A stretch of DNA of 43,679 nucleotides from Purshia tridentata (GCA_003254885.1 QANT01000168.1:1-43679); one strand, 5' to 3'; positions 22,315 to 33,210 are shown, numbered from the stretch's first letter. The notes: generated by a model from the sequence alone, not told the origin. Program-made: numbers and translations.

Positions 22315-24157
22315 TGTGAGACCCCGTACTTTTTCAAGTTTATTTTGAAAAGTATTTTAAAGAATTTCAGAAATTTATTTGAGAAATAAAATGTTTTGGG
22401 CTAATTTCTAATTTTTAATTTAATTTTAACTTGGGCTAAAGGTTGACTTTTTGTTCTAGCGACGTTTTAGTTTTGATTTTGAGTCTGTTGGAAATGTCTC
22501 AATCTTCGTAGGCACAAAGCATGCATCAATCGAAGCTACAGTTTGGAAGTTATAGACGTGTGAAGCGAATGGCAAACTTGTAATTTTGCAAAGTTGGAAC
22601 TTTAAAACCCAAGGATCAATTTCTCTCTCCTCTCACACACACACACACTCTCTTTCTCTCTCTCTCTCTCCCCCTCTCCCTCTCTCTCCCTCTCTCTCTT
22701 TCTGTGCGTCACTGCCACCTTGGAATCCGGCCATTCCAACTAGCTTCTAGCCAAACCAAGGCCATCGGCACGTCCCCCAAGCACCGGTCACCTCCCCCAG
22801 CCTCCTCCTACTTCGGCCAGTCCCTCCTCTAACGCAAAAACAAACCAGAAGAGCTCCAGTCATCACATGTCTTCATTCCTGATCCCAGCCATCTCCAGCT
22901 GCTTTTGGCTGAGATTTTCAGGGGTCTTACTACCCTCTTTGTGGGCTTTCAAACCCCTAAGGTATTGTCCTTCAATTTTGAGAAAATTGGAATTTCAATT
23001 TTGAAGGTTTATACCCAATTTTGGGATTTTTTTAATTTGAGCCAATTTCAGTTGTTTTTCTTGAATTTGGAGTATCTAAATCGCAATTACGCTTGGTTGG
23101 GACTTAATTTTGTGGTTTTCAAGTTACCCACAACCTCTACCACCACTGCCACCGCCAACTCTGCCACTTGTGGTGGTGGGTTGGATGGTTTTTCTTGTTG
23201 TTCAACCTCCCTTGAGTCCCAAAAGCTTAATTCCAAGTTTGTAGAATTTTTGGATGAGTTTTTGTGAAATTTTGGGGCTGGGCAGCCACTATGTGTGGTG
23301 GTGGTTTAACGGTCAATTTTTGAATCCTGTTGTAATTGTGTTTGATTGTCTGGTCTTAATAGGTACTCAACTCGGGAATTACATTCCTGATGTCGTTATG
23401 TTGCCGAATTTGAGAATCCGAGCAAAGAAGATGCGAAGGGCATTTTGGTCCTTTCTCTGGGTTGCACTGTGAGTGAAATTATATTCATTTAAAATGGTTG
23501 ACTTGTTTGTTTGATTGTTTGTTGTATGCTAGATAAGTGCGTACAGTATACGATTGAAGATCTTGAAGTTATTGAGGTTAAGTTCAGCTTAAGGGATTAA
23601 TTGGGATTAATTGGATATTGATGATTATTGAGGTTTTGGATGATGATGAGAATTAGTGAAGTCTAAAGTGATTTATTTATATTGATGTTGATGATTTATG
23701 ATTATTATATTTAAGGATTATATGATTAATTTGAGGTATATTAGAATTACTAGAAGGATTTATTTGATTGGTACCTAATAGAGTTTTGGTATGAATTGAG
23801 GCTTAAGTTGGTTTTGTCAATTGATTATATTTTTATTGAATTATATTTGAGGTAATTAATATTTAAGTTATTTCACTCATACAAGCTCTAGTGAGCTTAC
23901 CAAGTTTGTGTTTAAACCCTGTGCACCTTTGTTGTGTCAGGTTTGTATTGCAGATTAAGCAAGCTGAGGAGACAATGGAGAGAAAACGAGGTAGTGAGAA
24001 CATAAGATTTACTAAATTATTTTTGCACTGTGGTTTTGTTAAATGTATTTTAACAACTACATGTTATTTATTTATGCACATGGCTCATTAATTAAGAAAG
24101 AGGCTTAAATGTTTTAGTTTTTATGTTTTTTACGTGCTCGAAGTTCGGGGCGTGATG
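22315..24157 (+). mobile_element. Solo LTR of family B, short form without array
   Basis: Perfect 5-bp duplications CCACT (22310-22314 and 24158-24162) flank a 1.84-kb unit that starts TGTGAGACCCCGTAC and ends GTTCGGGGCGTGATG (the terminal CA has decayed). Shared with the B copies at 26875 and 29887 are the TGGTCTTAA(C/T)AGGTA segment, the GTGAGTGAAATTA segment, a CTCTAGTGAGCTTACC segment near 23886 and the AAGCTGAGGAGACAATGG segment near 23960. It lacks the hairpin array and the heat-shock-like motif. A CT-rich microsatellite lies at 22621-22700. Confidence 0.9.
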
Positions 24158-24614
24158 CCACTGGGCTACACTTAGTGATGCAGGCCAAATATAGTGCAGC
24201 TGGCCATGTTTGTGATAATGATTAATTTTAGGGGGAATCTTAGTCTTAGGTGGTTCTTAGATTTAGGGGGAGTCTTATCTAAGGGTGAGTAGTTTGCTAA
24301 GAGCGTTTAGTTTAGAAGGAGTTTAGTTTGCTTTTGAACTACTATTTTGATGTATCTAAACTGTTGTTGCCCCCTTACATGTTTATTTGAATTCTTTCAA
24401 TTTGATGTATATACCTCTTTCATCTTGATGATGGATGTTCTTGTGTATGTCCTACTTGTCTTTCCATGAAAAAAAGGGGGAGAACTTTATATGAGATATT
24501 TTGTGTTGTTGTGTTAATCCTTGCAAGTGAATGTTTTCAGAAGAGTGGGTAGTTTGGGGTTTGTGTGCTAAGTATTATGTGAGTTCTTTAGGTTAGTGTT
24601 TTGTCAAGGGAAAT

Positions 24615-24628
24615 CCAAAAGGGAAAAT
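24615..24628 (+). other. Polypurine tract of copia element C
   Basis: CCAAAAGGGAAAAT lies directly before the TGTTAG start of the 3' LTR, the position of the plus-strand primer in plant copia elements. Confidence 0.7.
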
Positions 24629-25193
24629 TGTTAGTTTCAACATTTGTATTGGCTATTTCCTTGAAAAAATCACTTGTATTGTCTTTGTAATTATCAATCA
24701 CACCAGCTCTAAACTAGAGGTAGAATCAATAGAGTGTGCAATGAAGATGTTACACTAGTTTTGTAAAGCAAGTTGCCAAGGTAATATTCATGTCATACAT
24801 TTCATGAGCATCAGGTTTTTTGCAGATTTTTGCACTTTTTGACCAGTTACTTAATCATCAAACAATGCATTTTTCTATCATGTGCACTGCACATGCTAAT
24901 TTGGTCCTTTAAGTGACCTTATGTGTGTAATTTCTGTGTGCGTCATTCTCTTACATGTCAGTAGATATATTTTTGATTTTATGACATAAAATGATTGGGC
25001 TTTCACTCTCTTTCATTTATTCTTCAGCCCACATCATCTTTTCATTTATTTCAAGGGTTTGTCTTTACTATTTATCATTTTCTACATTTTCATTTTCATA
25101 TTCCTAAAATAGAAATCCTTTTCAAAATATCTCAACCCCCTTTCTTATCCAAATTATAGGATACCTTTTTAGGATATTCTTTGGTGTGCTACC
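24629..25193 (+). repeat. 3' LTR of copia element C, first part
   Basis: It matches the 5' LTR from its first base and covers about 565 bp. It includes the uninterrupted version of the site into which family A inserted in the 5' LTR (24863-24867). It stops at 25193 where a family A LTR begins. The stretch 24866-25193 is present again at 30921-31250. Confidence 0.85.
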
Positions 25194-25238
25194 TGTAACG
25201 ACCCGTACCTTTTAAGTACACTATAATAGGGCCCGACG

Positions 25239-25420
25239 TTGACTTTTGGATCTAGTAAGACTTTAGCTTTGACCTTGGGTCCGTTAGGAAGGTCTTGAGC
25301 TCACAAGTTCATTGACACGCGGCATGGGTTATTTAGAGCCCCGGTTAGAAAGTTATGAACGTGAGAAGAGACCCAGAGTTGACTTTTTAAATTACCCGAA
25401 TTCCAGAGTTGACTTTGACA
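25239..25420 (+). promoter_or_regulatory. Cluster of W-box cores in family A LTR
   Basis: TTGACT or TTGACC occurs at 25239, 25269, 25379 and 25409, with TTGACA at 25415. The same five cores recur in the copy at 31322 (31367, 31397, 31508, 31538 and 31544). TTGAC[CT] is the binding core of plant WRKY factors. Function here is inferred from position only. Confidence 0.45.
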
Positions 25421-25548
25421 TGGTTACGTAGAGCTCGACTCCACGAATTCGTAGACACGTAGCATGAGTCGTTTGGAGCTACGGTTTGTGAAATACGAAG
25501 GTTCAAAGTGAGGGGCAAACTTGTAATTACTTTGAAATTGGTTTAAAT

Positions 25549-25566
25549 TTCCAGAAATTTCTGGAA
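25549..25566 (+). promoter_or_regulatory. Perfect four-unit heat-shock-element pattern
   Basis: TTCnnGAAnnTTCnnGAA lies within the exact palindrome 25548-25567, 355 bp from the LTR start. TTTTATTT follows at 25578 and a CT-rich pyrimidine patch after that, an arrangement like a plant core promoter. Confidence 0.6.
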
Positions 25567-26874
25567 ACTTTTCCCTCTTTTATTTCTCTCTCTTCTCCCC
25601 TCTCCACGCGCAGAAGCCACAGCCAAACCTCCCCTGCGCCACCTCTTGCGCGCGACAACCGGCCACCCAGACCCACCGCGACGCCCCCCAGTCGCCGGCC
25701 AGCAAGCTCACGCCGCCCCAACCCCTTCCTTCCTCTCTCCCAATCTCTCTTTCTCACCTGCGCGCGATTGGAGCTTCCAGCTCCAGCCATTTCCGGCGAC
25801 ACCAGACGACGGGATGGCCGAGAACCACTCCCCAGCCGCCGACCGTCCCTCCCCAAGCTTCCCCACACCGGCCAGTCACGTTCCAGAAGGAAATCAGCCC
25901 GGAAAACTCCCCAAAGCCGCCGGTTCTCTCCTCAAATTCCAGCTAGATTCCGGCGTCAATCTCCTTGATTTTAGGTGGGTTTTTCTCCTCTCCGCTTGGG
26001 CTTCTTTTCCATTATTGTTGGGTTGTTAAATTGTGAGAAATTGTGGAAGTTGAAATTTGGGGGTTTGAGGCTATTTTCTGGTTTAGCATGGGTGTTTGAA
26101 ATTGAATCAAATTGTTAGGTGTTTTAGGTAATTTCCGTCATTAGGAATATATTATCGAAAGTTTGGAACGAGAAATTTGGGAAGTTATTGAGGAAATTGG
26201 AAGTTTGATTGTTGGTGCTTATGCCCATTTCGGGATTTCTAGAAATTTAAGGTGTTTACGATGATTTAATTAAAATTGGGCGTGATTTTTCATCTTTAGG
26301 AACATTCTATTAAGGTTTAGAATAGTTAGTTTGAAGGAAATCGGAGAAATGGTGAGTTGGGACGAAATTGGGCACTTATGGGTTGTCGAAACGACACCCG
26401 GACGATCTTCAGTCAAGCTAGGTGGAATAGAGGTCATTGGGGAAAATTATGAGATAAAAATAAGCTAGTGGCATGGGTTTTGAGTCGAGACGAAAAATAA
26501 GTTGGGTTATAATTAAATTTAGAATTTTGGAGCGTAAGGCCTAGAATGTGCACGTGTTTTTACGATCGTAAATTGAATAGTATTCTAACGTCTTGTTGTT
26601 CTCATGTTAGGCGACACTCCCGAGTCCAAGGACGATCCATTCGGAGACCAAGGCTAGGCTATCTCTGTGAGTGGACTTCGTTTCCTAAACTATTTTTATG
26701 AATTTAATGATTTAATTCATAGTTATATTTTGAGTTATTTGAGCCGTGATTTATTTAAATTAGAAATATATTTGGTTCATGAGTTTGGCTTTCGAATTTC
26801 TTAAATAAGTGTTGATTTGAATTCCAGACATTGAGTTAGTTACTTTGGATTTCATGCTTCGGCGAGACATAAAG

Positions 26875-29800
26875 TGTAACACCCCGCACTTTCCAAAGTG
26901 GTTTTGAAAAGTTTTTTAAAGATTTTCGGGATTTTATTTGGAAAGTAAAGCGGTTTGAGTGTTTTTCAAATTTTAAAGTTTGACTTTTAAAGTTGGGCAA
27001 AAAGTTGACTTTTTGTTCGGGAGCACTTTTCGCGTTGACTTTGGGTTCGTTGGAAAGGTCTCGTCCTCACGAGTTCGTAGACACGTAGCACGCATCAAAC
27101 GGAGCTACGGTTTGGAAGTTACGGACGTGTGAAAAAGGGGCAAGTTTGTAATTTTGGAAAAGTTTGATTTTAAAAAGGGGCATAGAAACCCAGAAAACCA
27201 CAGTTTTCTCTCTCCTCTCTCTCGAAGTTTCTCTCTCTCTCGCGACACTCATCCCAGCCGCGCCTTTCGCGGGCACGTGGGGGCGCGTCCGGCGGCAGGC
27301 CGGCCTGGTTTTTGGCTCGCCGTGCTCGCCTCTCCTCCCTCTTCCCTCCGATGGTGGCGCCTCCTCCCGAAACAGCCCGGAAAGAGAGAATTCGAGCGTG
27401 CACAGTCGGCGTCACCGCAGCGATCTCGGCGATTCCGGCGACGACGCGACCTCCCACCTGCCTAGATCTCTTCCTCTCGTCGAGCCCAGCGTGTGGGTGG
27501 GTTCGATTGACCCGTTGGACCGCCGTGGGCGGCGGATCGGAGCTAGGGAGGCCGGCGGCTTGCCGGCCAGTTTTCCTCCTTTTTCGGCCACTTTTGGCCG
27601 TCGACCCAGGTTCGAGAATCGATCCCCTCGATCTCCTCTACGTCTCTGTGTAGTTCGTTTAAGCTAAACGTGACTTTCGTTTTTGGCAGTTGACTGCCCG
27701 TTGACCGTTGTGGGACTCGCTGCATGTGACGGTTCCAGCGACCGTTTTCTTGGTTTTTGGCCTCGGGCCAACCACCCGAACCTGTGGGTGAGTTTGGGTG
27801 AGTTTCTCGGACCTTCCTGTGCTTTCCGAGGGTCGGGCAGCCACCATGCGTGGTGGTTCCCGCCCGTTGCTGTGTTTTGTTGCTTGGTTGTGAACTTTGC
27901 CTTGGTTGTTGGTTTGTCTGGTTTGTCTGGTCTTAACAGGTAAGCTCGGCTTGGGAATTTGTATTCCCAATGCCGTTATGCTGCCGGATTTTAGAATCCG
28001 TGCAAAGGAGCCACGAAGGACACGAAGGGCAGTTCGGTCTTTTCGCGTGGTCACAGTGAGTGAACCTAAGATTATCTAATTCTCAGTTTAGTTAGTTCCT
28101 TGGTTGCTTGTGTGCCTGTTTGTTTTGGTTGTTGGTTACTGGTTAAGAGTGGTACGGAATTAGGAATGGAATTTCCGAGAATTTAAAGGATTGATTAAGG
28201 ACTAAGTAAGGATTTAGTGGTTTGATGAGGACCGGTGAGTCCAAGTGGAGACTTTTGGTTAGGATTGGGATTCCCGGGGTTTTAAGATTATTGCTTTTTA
28301 AGGTGACTTAGTGTGGATTTTGGTTTTGGAAACTGATTTTGAGAATTCAGTTTATTCTTGGATAAACTTAAAGATTTGATTTTACTTATCAGTTTTTGGT
28401 AACGTTTGGTTCTTTAAGAAAGGATTTAATTTTAAGTTTGAGCTTTGGTTAACTTTCTCGTGATATCAAAAGGTTTTGGAACCTGGATTTTGGTGTTTTA
28501 AACTAAAAATATTTCTTTTCGAATTGGTACGGTTTTCGAAGCACCCAATTGGTACTCGTTCAGCTTCTCAGATTATATAGGTCTTTGGGACCCATCACGG
28601 CACACACATAGGCTTTGGGCCGTGTGTCGGGATGCCTTGCCCTTTGGGGGCGGCCCTGCGTGCACGTACGGCAGTTGTTGGCCCTGCATGTGTATGACAG
28701 ACCTTGGCTCTGCACATGTACGGCAGGATATTGGCCCTGCATGCGTACGGCAGGTCGTAGGCCCTGCGCATGTACGGCAGGATTATTGCCCCTGCATGCG
28801 TACGGCAGGTTGTGAGCCCTGCGCATGTACGGCAGGTTAGCTGGATGTGGATTGGGTGATGATTTTCATATCTTGTGAGTTTACAGATTGTTTTTGATTA
28901 TGGAACCTTAATTCTTCTCTTATAATTTGAGACTTTGATCAGTTTTATTGATTTCCAAGAGTTCTTAAAGCGGATTTGAAATCGGTAATTATTTTCTCTT
29001 TCGTGGATTTTTATGAAATGTTTTAAAGCTAGGGGAATCTCAAAGGGTGACAATGAGGTGTTGAGAAACTGTTGAATTTAAAGGTTTAGGCGAGAATTGA
29101 TTACCGGGGTTTGAGTAATAGAGGTTATTTGAGATCAAGGGTTTAAATGAGGATTGATTCTAAGTTATTGGGAAAGTTAGTTGGATTCTAAGTTTGAGAT
29201 TAAGGTGTAACTTGAGAAATCTACATGATCAGGTTAAAGGACTAATTGAGGTTTAAGTTGGTTTTGAATGGATATCGAGGATTCTGAGATTATTGGAGAA
29301 TCTAGTGGGATTCTAAGTCAGGACATTGTGGTGTAATTCGAGGTGATTTCCAGTTTAGGGGATCAATTGAGGATAATTGAGGTATTACAGATTGGGACAG
29401 TGTATTGGATTGGGTAGAGGATTGGTGATTAGGTTAAGGATTGAAATTTCTGGTTCTTGAACTGATTGTGATTTGAGGCTTAGAATGGATTGTGACTGAT
29501 TATTTTATTTGAGTTTAATTTGAGGTTACAGTAGTTTCACTCATACGAGCTCTAGTGAGCTTACCGAGTTGTGTTTAAACCCGGTGCACCTGTGGTTGGG
29601 TGCAGGGTTTTGGTTTAGCAGGGTAAGCAAGCTGAGGAGGCAGTGGAGAAAAGACGAGGCAGTGGGACCAGCAGTGTTTCAGAAAGTTGTTTTACAGTTT
29701 GATTTTTATGTAAAAGGTTTTACACTTGGTTTTATGTAAATGTGTTTTGTAAACTTACAGTTGTTCTCAGTAAATTATTTTATATTCATGGCTCACAGTT

Positions 29801-29886
29801 TCAGAGAAAGGGCCCACAGCTTCAGGAAACAGTTTCAGTTTTCAGGTTCAGTTGGTGTTCACGTGCCCGAGGGTCGGGGCATGACA
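26875..29886 (+). mobile_element. Family B LTR, long form carrying the A-type hairpin array
   Basis: It begins TGTAACACCCCGCAC at 26875 and ends GGGTCGGGGCATGACA at 29886. The 5' part has three TTGACT cores (26980, 27005 and 27035), then a very CG-rich block (27240-27640) and GTCTTAACAGGTAAGC at about 27930. Its middle (about 28490-29050) is family-A-like: hairpin array, then TTTGATCAGTTTTATTG and related sequence. The B-type end follows (CTCTAGTGAGCTTACC near 29548, AAGCTGAGGAGGCAGTGG near 29630). The left flank TAAAG has no copy at its right end, so no target duplication is seen. At 3.0 kb it exceeds the short B form by about the length of the array region. Confidence 0.8.
28574..28836 (+). 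repeat. Hairpin-rich tandem array in family B LTR (copy 4)
   Basis: The header and units are almost the same as in the family A copy at 33211, including unit order, although the LTRs belong to different families. It is one of the two longest arrays in the window, about nine CCTGC/GCAGG units. Confidence 0.87.
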
Positions 29887-30919
29887 ACGGCCACCATGGC
29901 TTTGTCGTGCATCGTGGTCGTGTTGGGCAGTTTTGGTGTTGTTCTTCCTCCCCAGAGCCTAGTAGGGCCTTTTCCGAGCTTAGGTGAGTTGTTGGTGTGT
30001 TTTTTGGTGAGGTTTGGTGTCGGTTTGTGGCTGGGCAGCCACCGTCTGTGGTGGCAACTGCCGTGTCTGGTCTTAACAGGTACCTTTGGCTTGAGGATTG
30101 TATTCCCGTCGTCGTTGTACTGCCAGATTTTAAAATCCGAGCAAAGGAGCAACGAAGGGCAGTTTAGTCTTCTTGCGTGGTCACTGTGAGTGAAATTAAG
30201 TTCGGTTCTATGAGTGAAATTTAAGTTGAGTTTTTAGTTACTCCTTGTTTGTTGGTTTGCTTGTCTGCTTGTTTGCTAGCTAAGAGGTTACAAGATAGGA
30301 TTGGAATTTCCGAAGGTTAGTTGAGGTTATTTTGGGAATTGAGGATTAAGTTGGTTTTGAAGGATGTTGAGGATTAATGTGTTCTAGTTGGAAAATCTAG
30401 TTGGATTCCAAGTAGTGATCTTGTGGATTAATTTAAGGTCATTTTTCCGCTTAAGGGATTAATTGAGGATAATTAGATATTACTAATTATAGTTAATTTG
30501 ATTGGTTTTGAGGATTTTGTGACCAAGTTGAGGTATATGAGTTTACTTGAGGTATTTGATTTTTGGTTTGTGGATTGATTTCAATTTGAGGAATTATTGG
30601 ATTTTATTGTTAAGGTTACAGTTAGTTTTCACTCATACGAGCTCTAGTGAGCTTATCAGGTTTGTGTTTAAACCTGGTGCACTTTTGGTTGGGTGCAGGG
30701 TTATTTTGCAGGTTAAGCAGGCTAAGGAGGCAATGGAGAGAAGACGAGGCAGTAGGACCACCTGTGTTTTGGAACTTGGTTTTACACTTTGGTTTTATAT
30801 AAATGTTTTTGTAAATTACAGTTGTTTTGAATAAAGGTTTATTATTCATGTCTCACAGTTTCAAGAAAAATGTTTCAGTTTTCAGTTGTTTTCCCGTGTT
30901 TGAGGGTCGAGGCTTAACA
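29887..30919 (+). mobile_element. Family B LTR, 5'-truncated
   Basis: It starts abruptly in the middle of the B sequence, corresponding to about 27700 of the long form, directly after the end of the preceding B copy. It carries GGTCTTAACAGGTACC (30069), TGGTCACTGTGAGTGAA (30179), CTCTAGTGAGCTTATC (30640) and the end GAGGGTCGAGGCTTAACA. It lacks the array. It could be the remnant of a 3' LTR whose 5' LTR is 26875-29886, with the interior deleted. Confidence 0.78.
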
Positions 30920-31678
30920 CTGCACTTTTCTGTCACGTGCACTGCATATGCTATCTTATGTATTTAAGTGATCCCACGTGTGAATTTTCTATGTGGGTCA
31001 CTCTCTTACATGACTGTTTCCACATATTTGATTTTCTGACATTTTATAATTGGGTTTTTACTCTCTTTATTTATTCTCCAACCCACATCATCATTTATTC
31101 TCCAGCTCACATCATCATTTATGGGTTTTCATTCCCACTATTCATCATCTTCTACAACTTGTTTTTTCATAAAAATGGAAACTTCTTACAAATATCTCAG
31201 CCCCTCTCACACACGTACCTTTAGATACCTTTTAGCATATTCAGTTGTGTGCTGTCCAAAAAGTTTGTTAAGCCTTGTGCCTATCAATTGTTGCCATGTG
31301 GAAGGGTGTGTGAGTGTGTGATGTAACGACCCGTACCTTTTAAGTACATTATAATAGCGCCCAACGTTGACTTTTGGTTCTAACAAGATTTTAGCTTTGA
31401 CTTTGGGTCCGTTAGGAAGGTCTTGAGCTCACGAGTTCATTGACACGCGGCATGGGTGATTTAGAGTTACGGTTAAAAAGTTATGAACGTGATAAAAGAG
31501 CTCAAGGTTGACTTTTTAAATTACTTGGAGTTTAGAGTTGACTTTGACATGGTTGCGTAGAGCTCGACTTCACGAGTTCGTAGACACGTAGCATGCGTCG
31601 TTGGGAGCTACGATTTGAGAAATACGGAGGTTCAAAGTGAGGGGCAAACTTGTAATTTTGGGCAAATGACTTTTAGAA

Positions 31679-31696
31679 TTCCAGAAAATTCTGGAA
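31679..31696 (+). promoter_or_regulatory. Perfect four-unit heat-shock-element pattern
   Basis: TTCnnGAAnnTTCnnGAA is complete, 357 bp from the LTR start, and is followed by a CT repeat and CCTTTATTTCTC at about 31717. Two bases of the central spacer differ from the copy at 25549, while all twelve contact bases are kept. Confidence 0.6.
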
Positions 31697-33210
31697 TTCT
31701 CTCTCTCTCTCTCTCCCCTTTATTTCTCGCGCAGCCCCCCAGCCCGACATGGATTGCCTTCCTCTCTCCCCCTGCGCGACCCCCCAGCCATTCCGGCCAC
31801 CTAGACCCACCGGCGACGTCGCTAGTCGCCAGCCAACAACCTCCCGACGCCCGAGCCCTCTTTCTTCTTTCTCTCCCGATCTCTCTCACCTGTGCACAAC
31901 TGGAGCTTCCAGCTCCAGCCATCTCCAGTGACGGGACTGGCCGGGAATCACTCCCCAGCCGCCGGCCAGCCACCCTCAGCTCCTCCACGACAGCTAGCCG
32001 TTCCCCCCGACGCGAAACGACGCCGGAAAAGCACCCAGCCGCCGCCACTTGTTCGTCAATTCCTACCAGATTCCGGCGTCAATTTCCTTGATTTTAGGTG
32101 GGTTTTTCTCCTCTTCTTATGGGCTTTCCTTCCCCTATAATTTAGTTATTCAATTTTGAGAAATTGTGGGAGATTGAATTTGGGGGTTTGAAGGTAATTT
32201 CGGGTTTTGCATGGGTGTTTGAAATTGAATCAAATTGTGGGACATTTTGGGTAATTTTCGTAATTAGAAACCTCTAATCGAAGTTTAGGACGAGAAATTT
32301 GGGAAATTATGGAGGAAATTGGAAGTTTGATGGTTGGTGTTTATGCCCATTTCGAGATTTCTAGAAATTCAAGGTGTCCATGGTAATTTAATTTAAATTG
32401 GGCGTAATTTTAACCTTTAGGAACGATCTATGGAGGTTTAGAATAATTGGTTCGAAGGAAATCGAAGAAATGGTGAGTTTGGGGCGAAATTGGACACTTT
32501 TTGGTTGTCGAAACGACACCCGGACAATCCTCGGTCAAGTTAGGTAGAATGGAGGTTAATTGAGGAAATTACCGGATAAAAAAATAAGCTAGTGGCATGA
32601 GTTTTGAGTCGAGACGGAAAATAAGTTGGTTTATAGTTTGAATTTAGGATTATGGAGCGAAAGGCCTAGAACTCACACTTTATAGTTTGTAGTTATTAAA
32701 TTGAATATTATTCTAACGCATTACCGTTATCGTGTTAGGCGGCACTCCCGAGTCCAAGGACGATCCATTCGGAGACCAAGGCTAGGCTATCTCTGTGAGT
32801 GGACTTCGTTTCCTAAACTATTTTATGAATTTAATGATTTAATTCATAGTTATATTTTGAGTTATTTGAGCCGTGATTTATTTAAATTAGAAATATATTT
32901 GGTTCATGAGTTTGGCTTCTGGATTTCTTAAATAAGTGTTGATTTGAATTCTGGATATTGAGTTAGTTACTTTGGATTTCATGCTTCAGCGAGACAAAAA
33001 GGAATTTAAAATGTTTTCATGTTTGAGTTTGAGAAAATATTGGATTTCAATGGGTTTTGTACCAAGGGTTTGGTTACTGAAAAGGATTTTATAGTCGTTG
33101 GTTTAATGATTTTCGAGTTTTGGAAAGGTTATGTGTTTTATGGGCGAAAAGAGATTTATGGGAAAAGGATTTTCAAACCACCCTTTGCAGTACCCTTCAG
33201 ATTTTCAGGT

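Larger units (their letters stand above)
20233..24628 (+). other. Copia element C 3' untranslated region with two insertions
   Basis: There is no coding sequence after the RNase H stop. The stretch carries a hAT-like element (20916-22036) and a family B solo LTR (22315-24157). The remainder includes TTAGGGGGA-type purine runs at about 24225-24285, an AAAAAAAGGGGGAGAA run at 24471-24486 and the purine tract beside the 3' LTR. A poly-A stretch at 20704-20726 contains one undetermined base (20715), so the frame running through it is meaningless. Confidence 0.7.
25194..26874 (+). mobile_element. Family A LTR, 3'-truncated
   Basis: It begins TGTAACGACCC at 25194 and runs co-linear with the complete copy at 31322 through the TTGAC cores, heat-shock-like motif, CG-rich block (25600-25960), GTGGGTTTTTCTCC, intron-like part, TTAGGCGACACTCCCGAG (26608) and TGAGTGGACTTCG. 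At 26874 it is cut by the start of family B. The expected continuation (hairpin array and end) is absent. Confidence 0.88.

Noticed and set aside
25646..26029. Pro/Ser/Arg-rich frames of 100-170 codons in the CG-rich LTR blocks (also at 11594, 14587, 27164 and 31615)
   Set aside because: Long frames appear on both strands. They share sequence only as far as the DNA is shared, and start and stop positions differ between copies. They look like CpG-rich leader DNA, not genes.
28615..28840. Overlapping frames on both strands in the hairpin arrays, with repeating Cys-rich peptides
   Set aside because: The arrays lack stops simply because the units are GC-rich and repetitive. All frames are open in places, and the pattern follows DNA palindromes rather than a protein.
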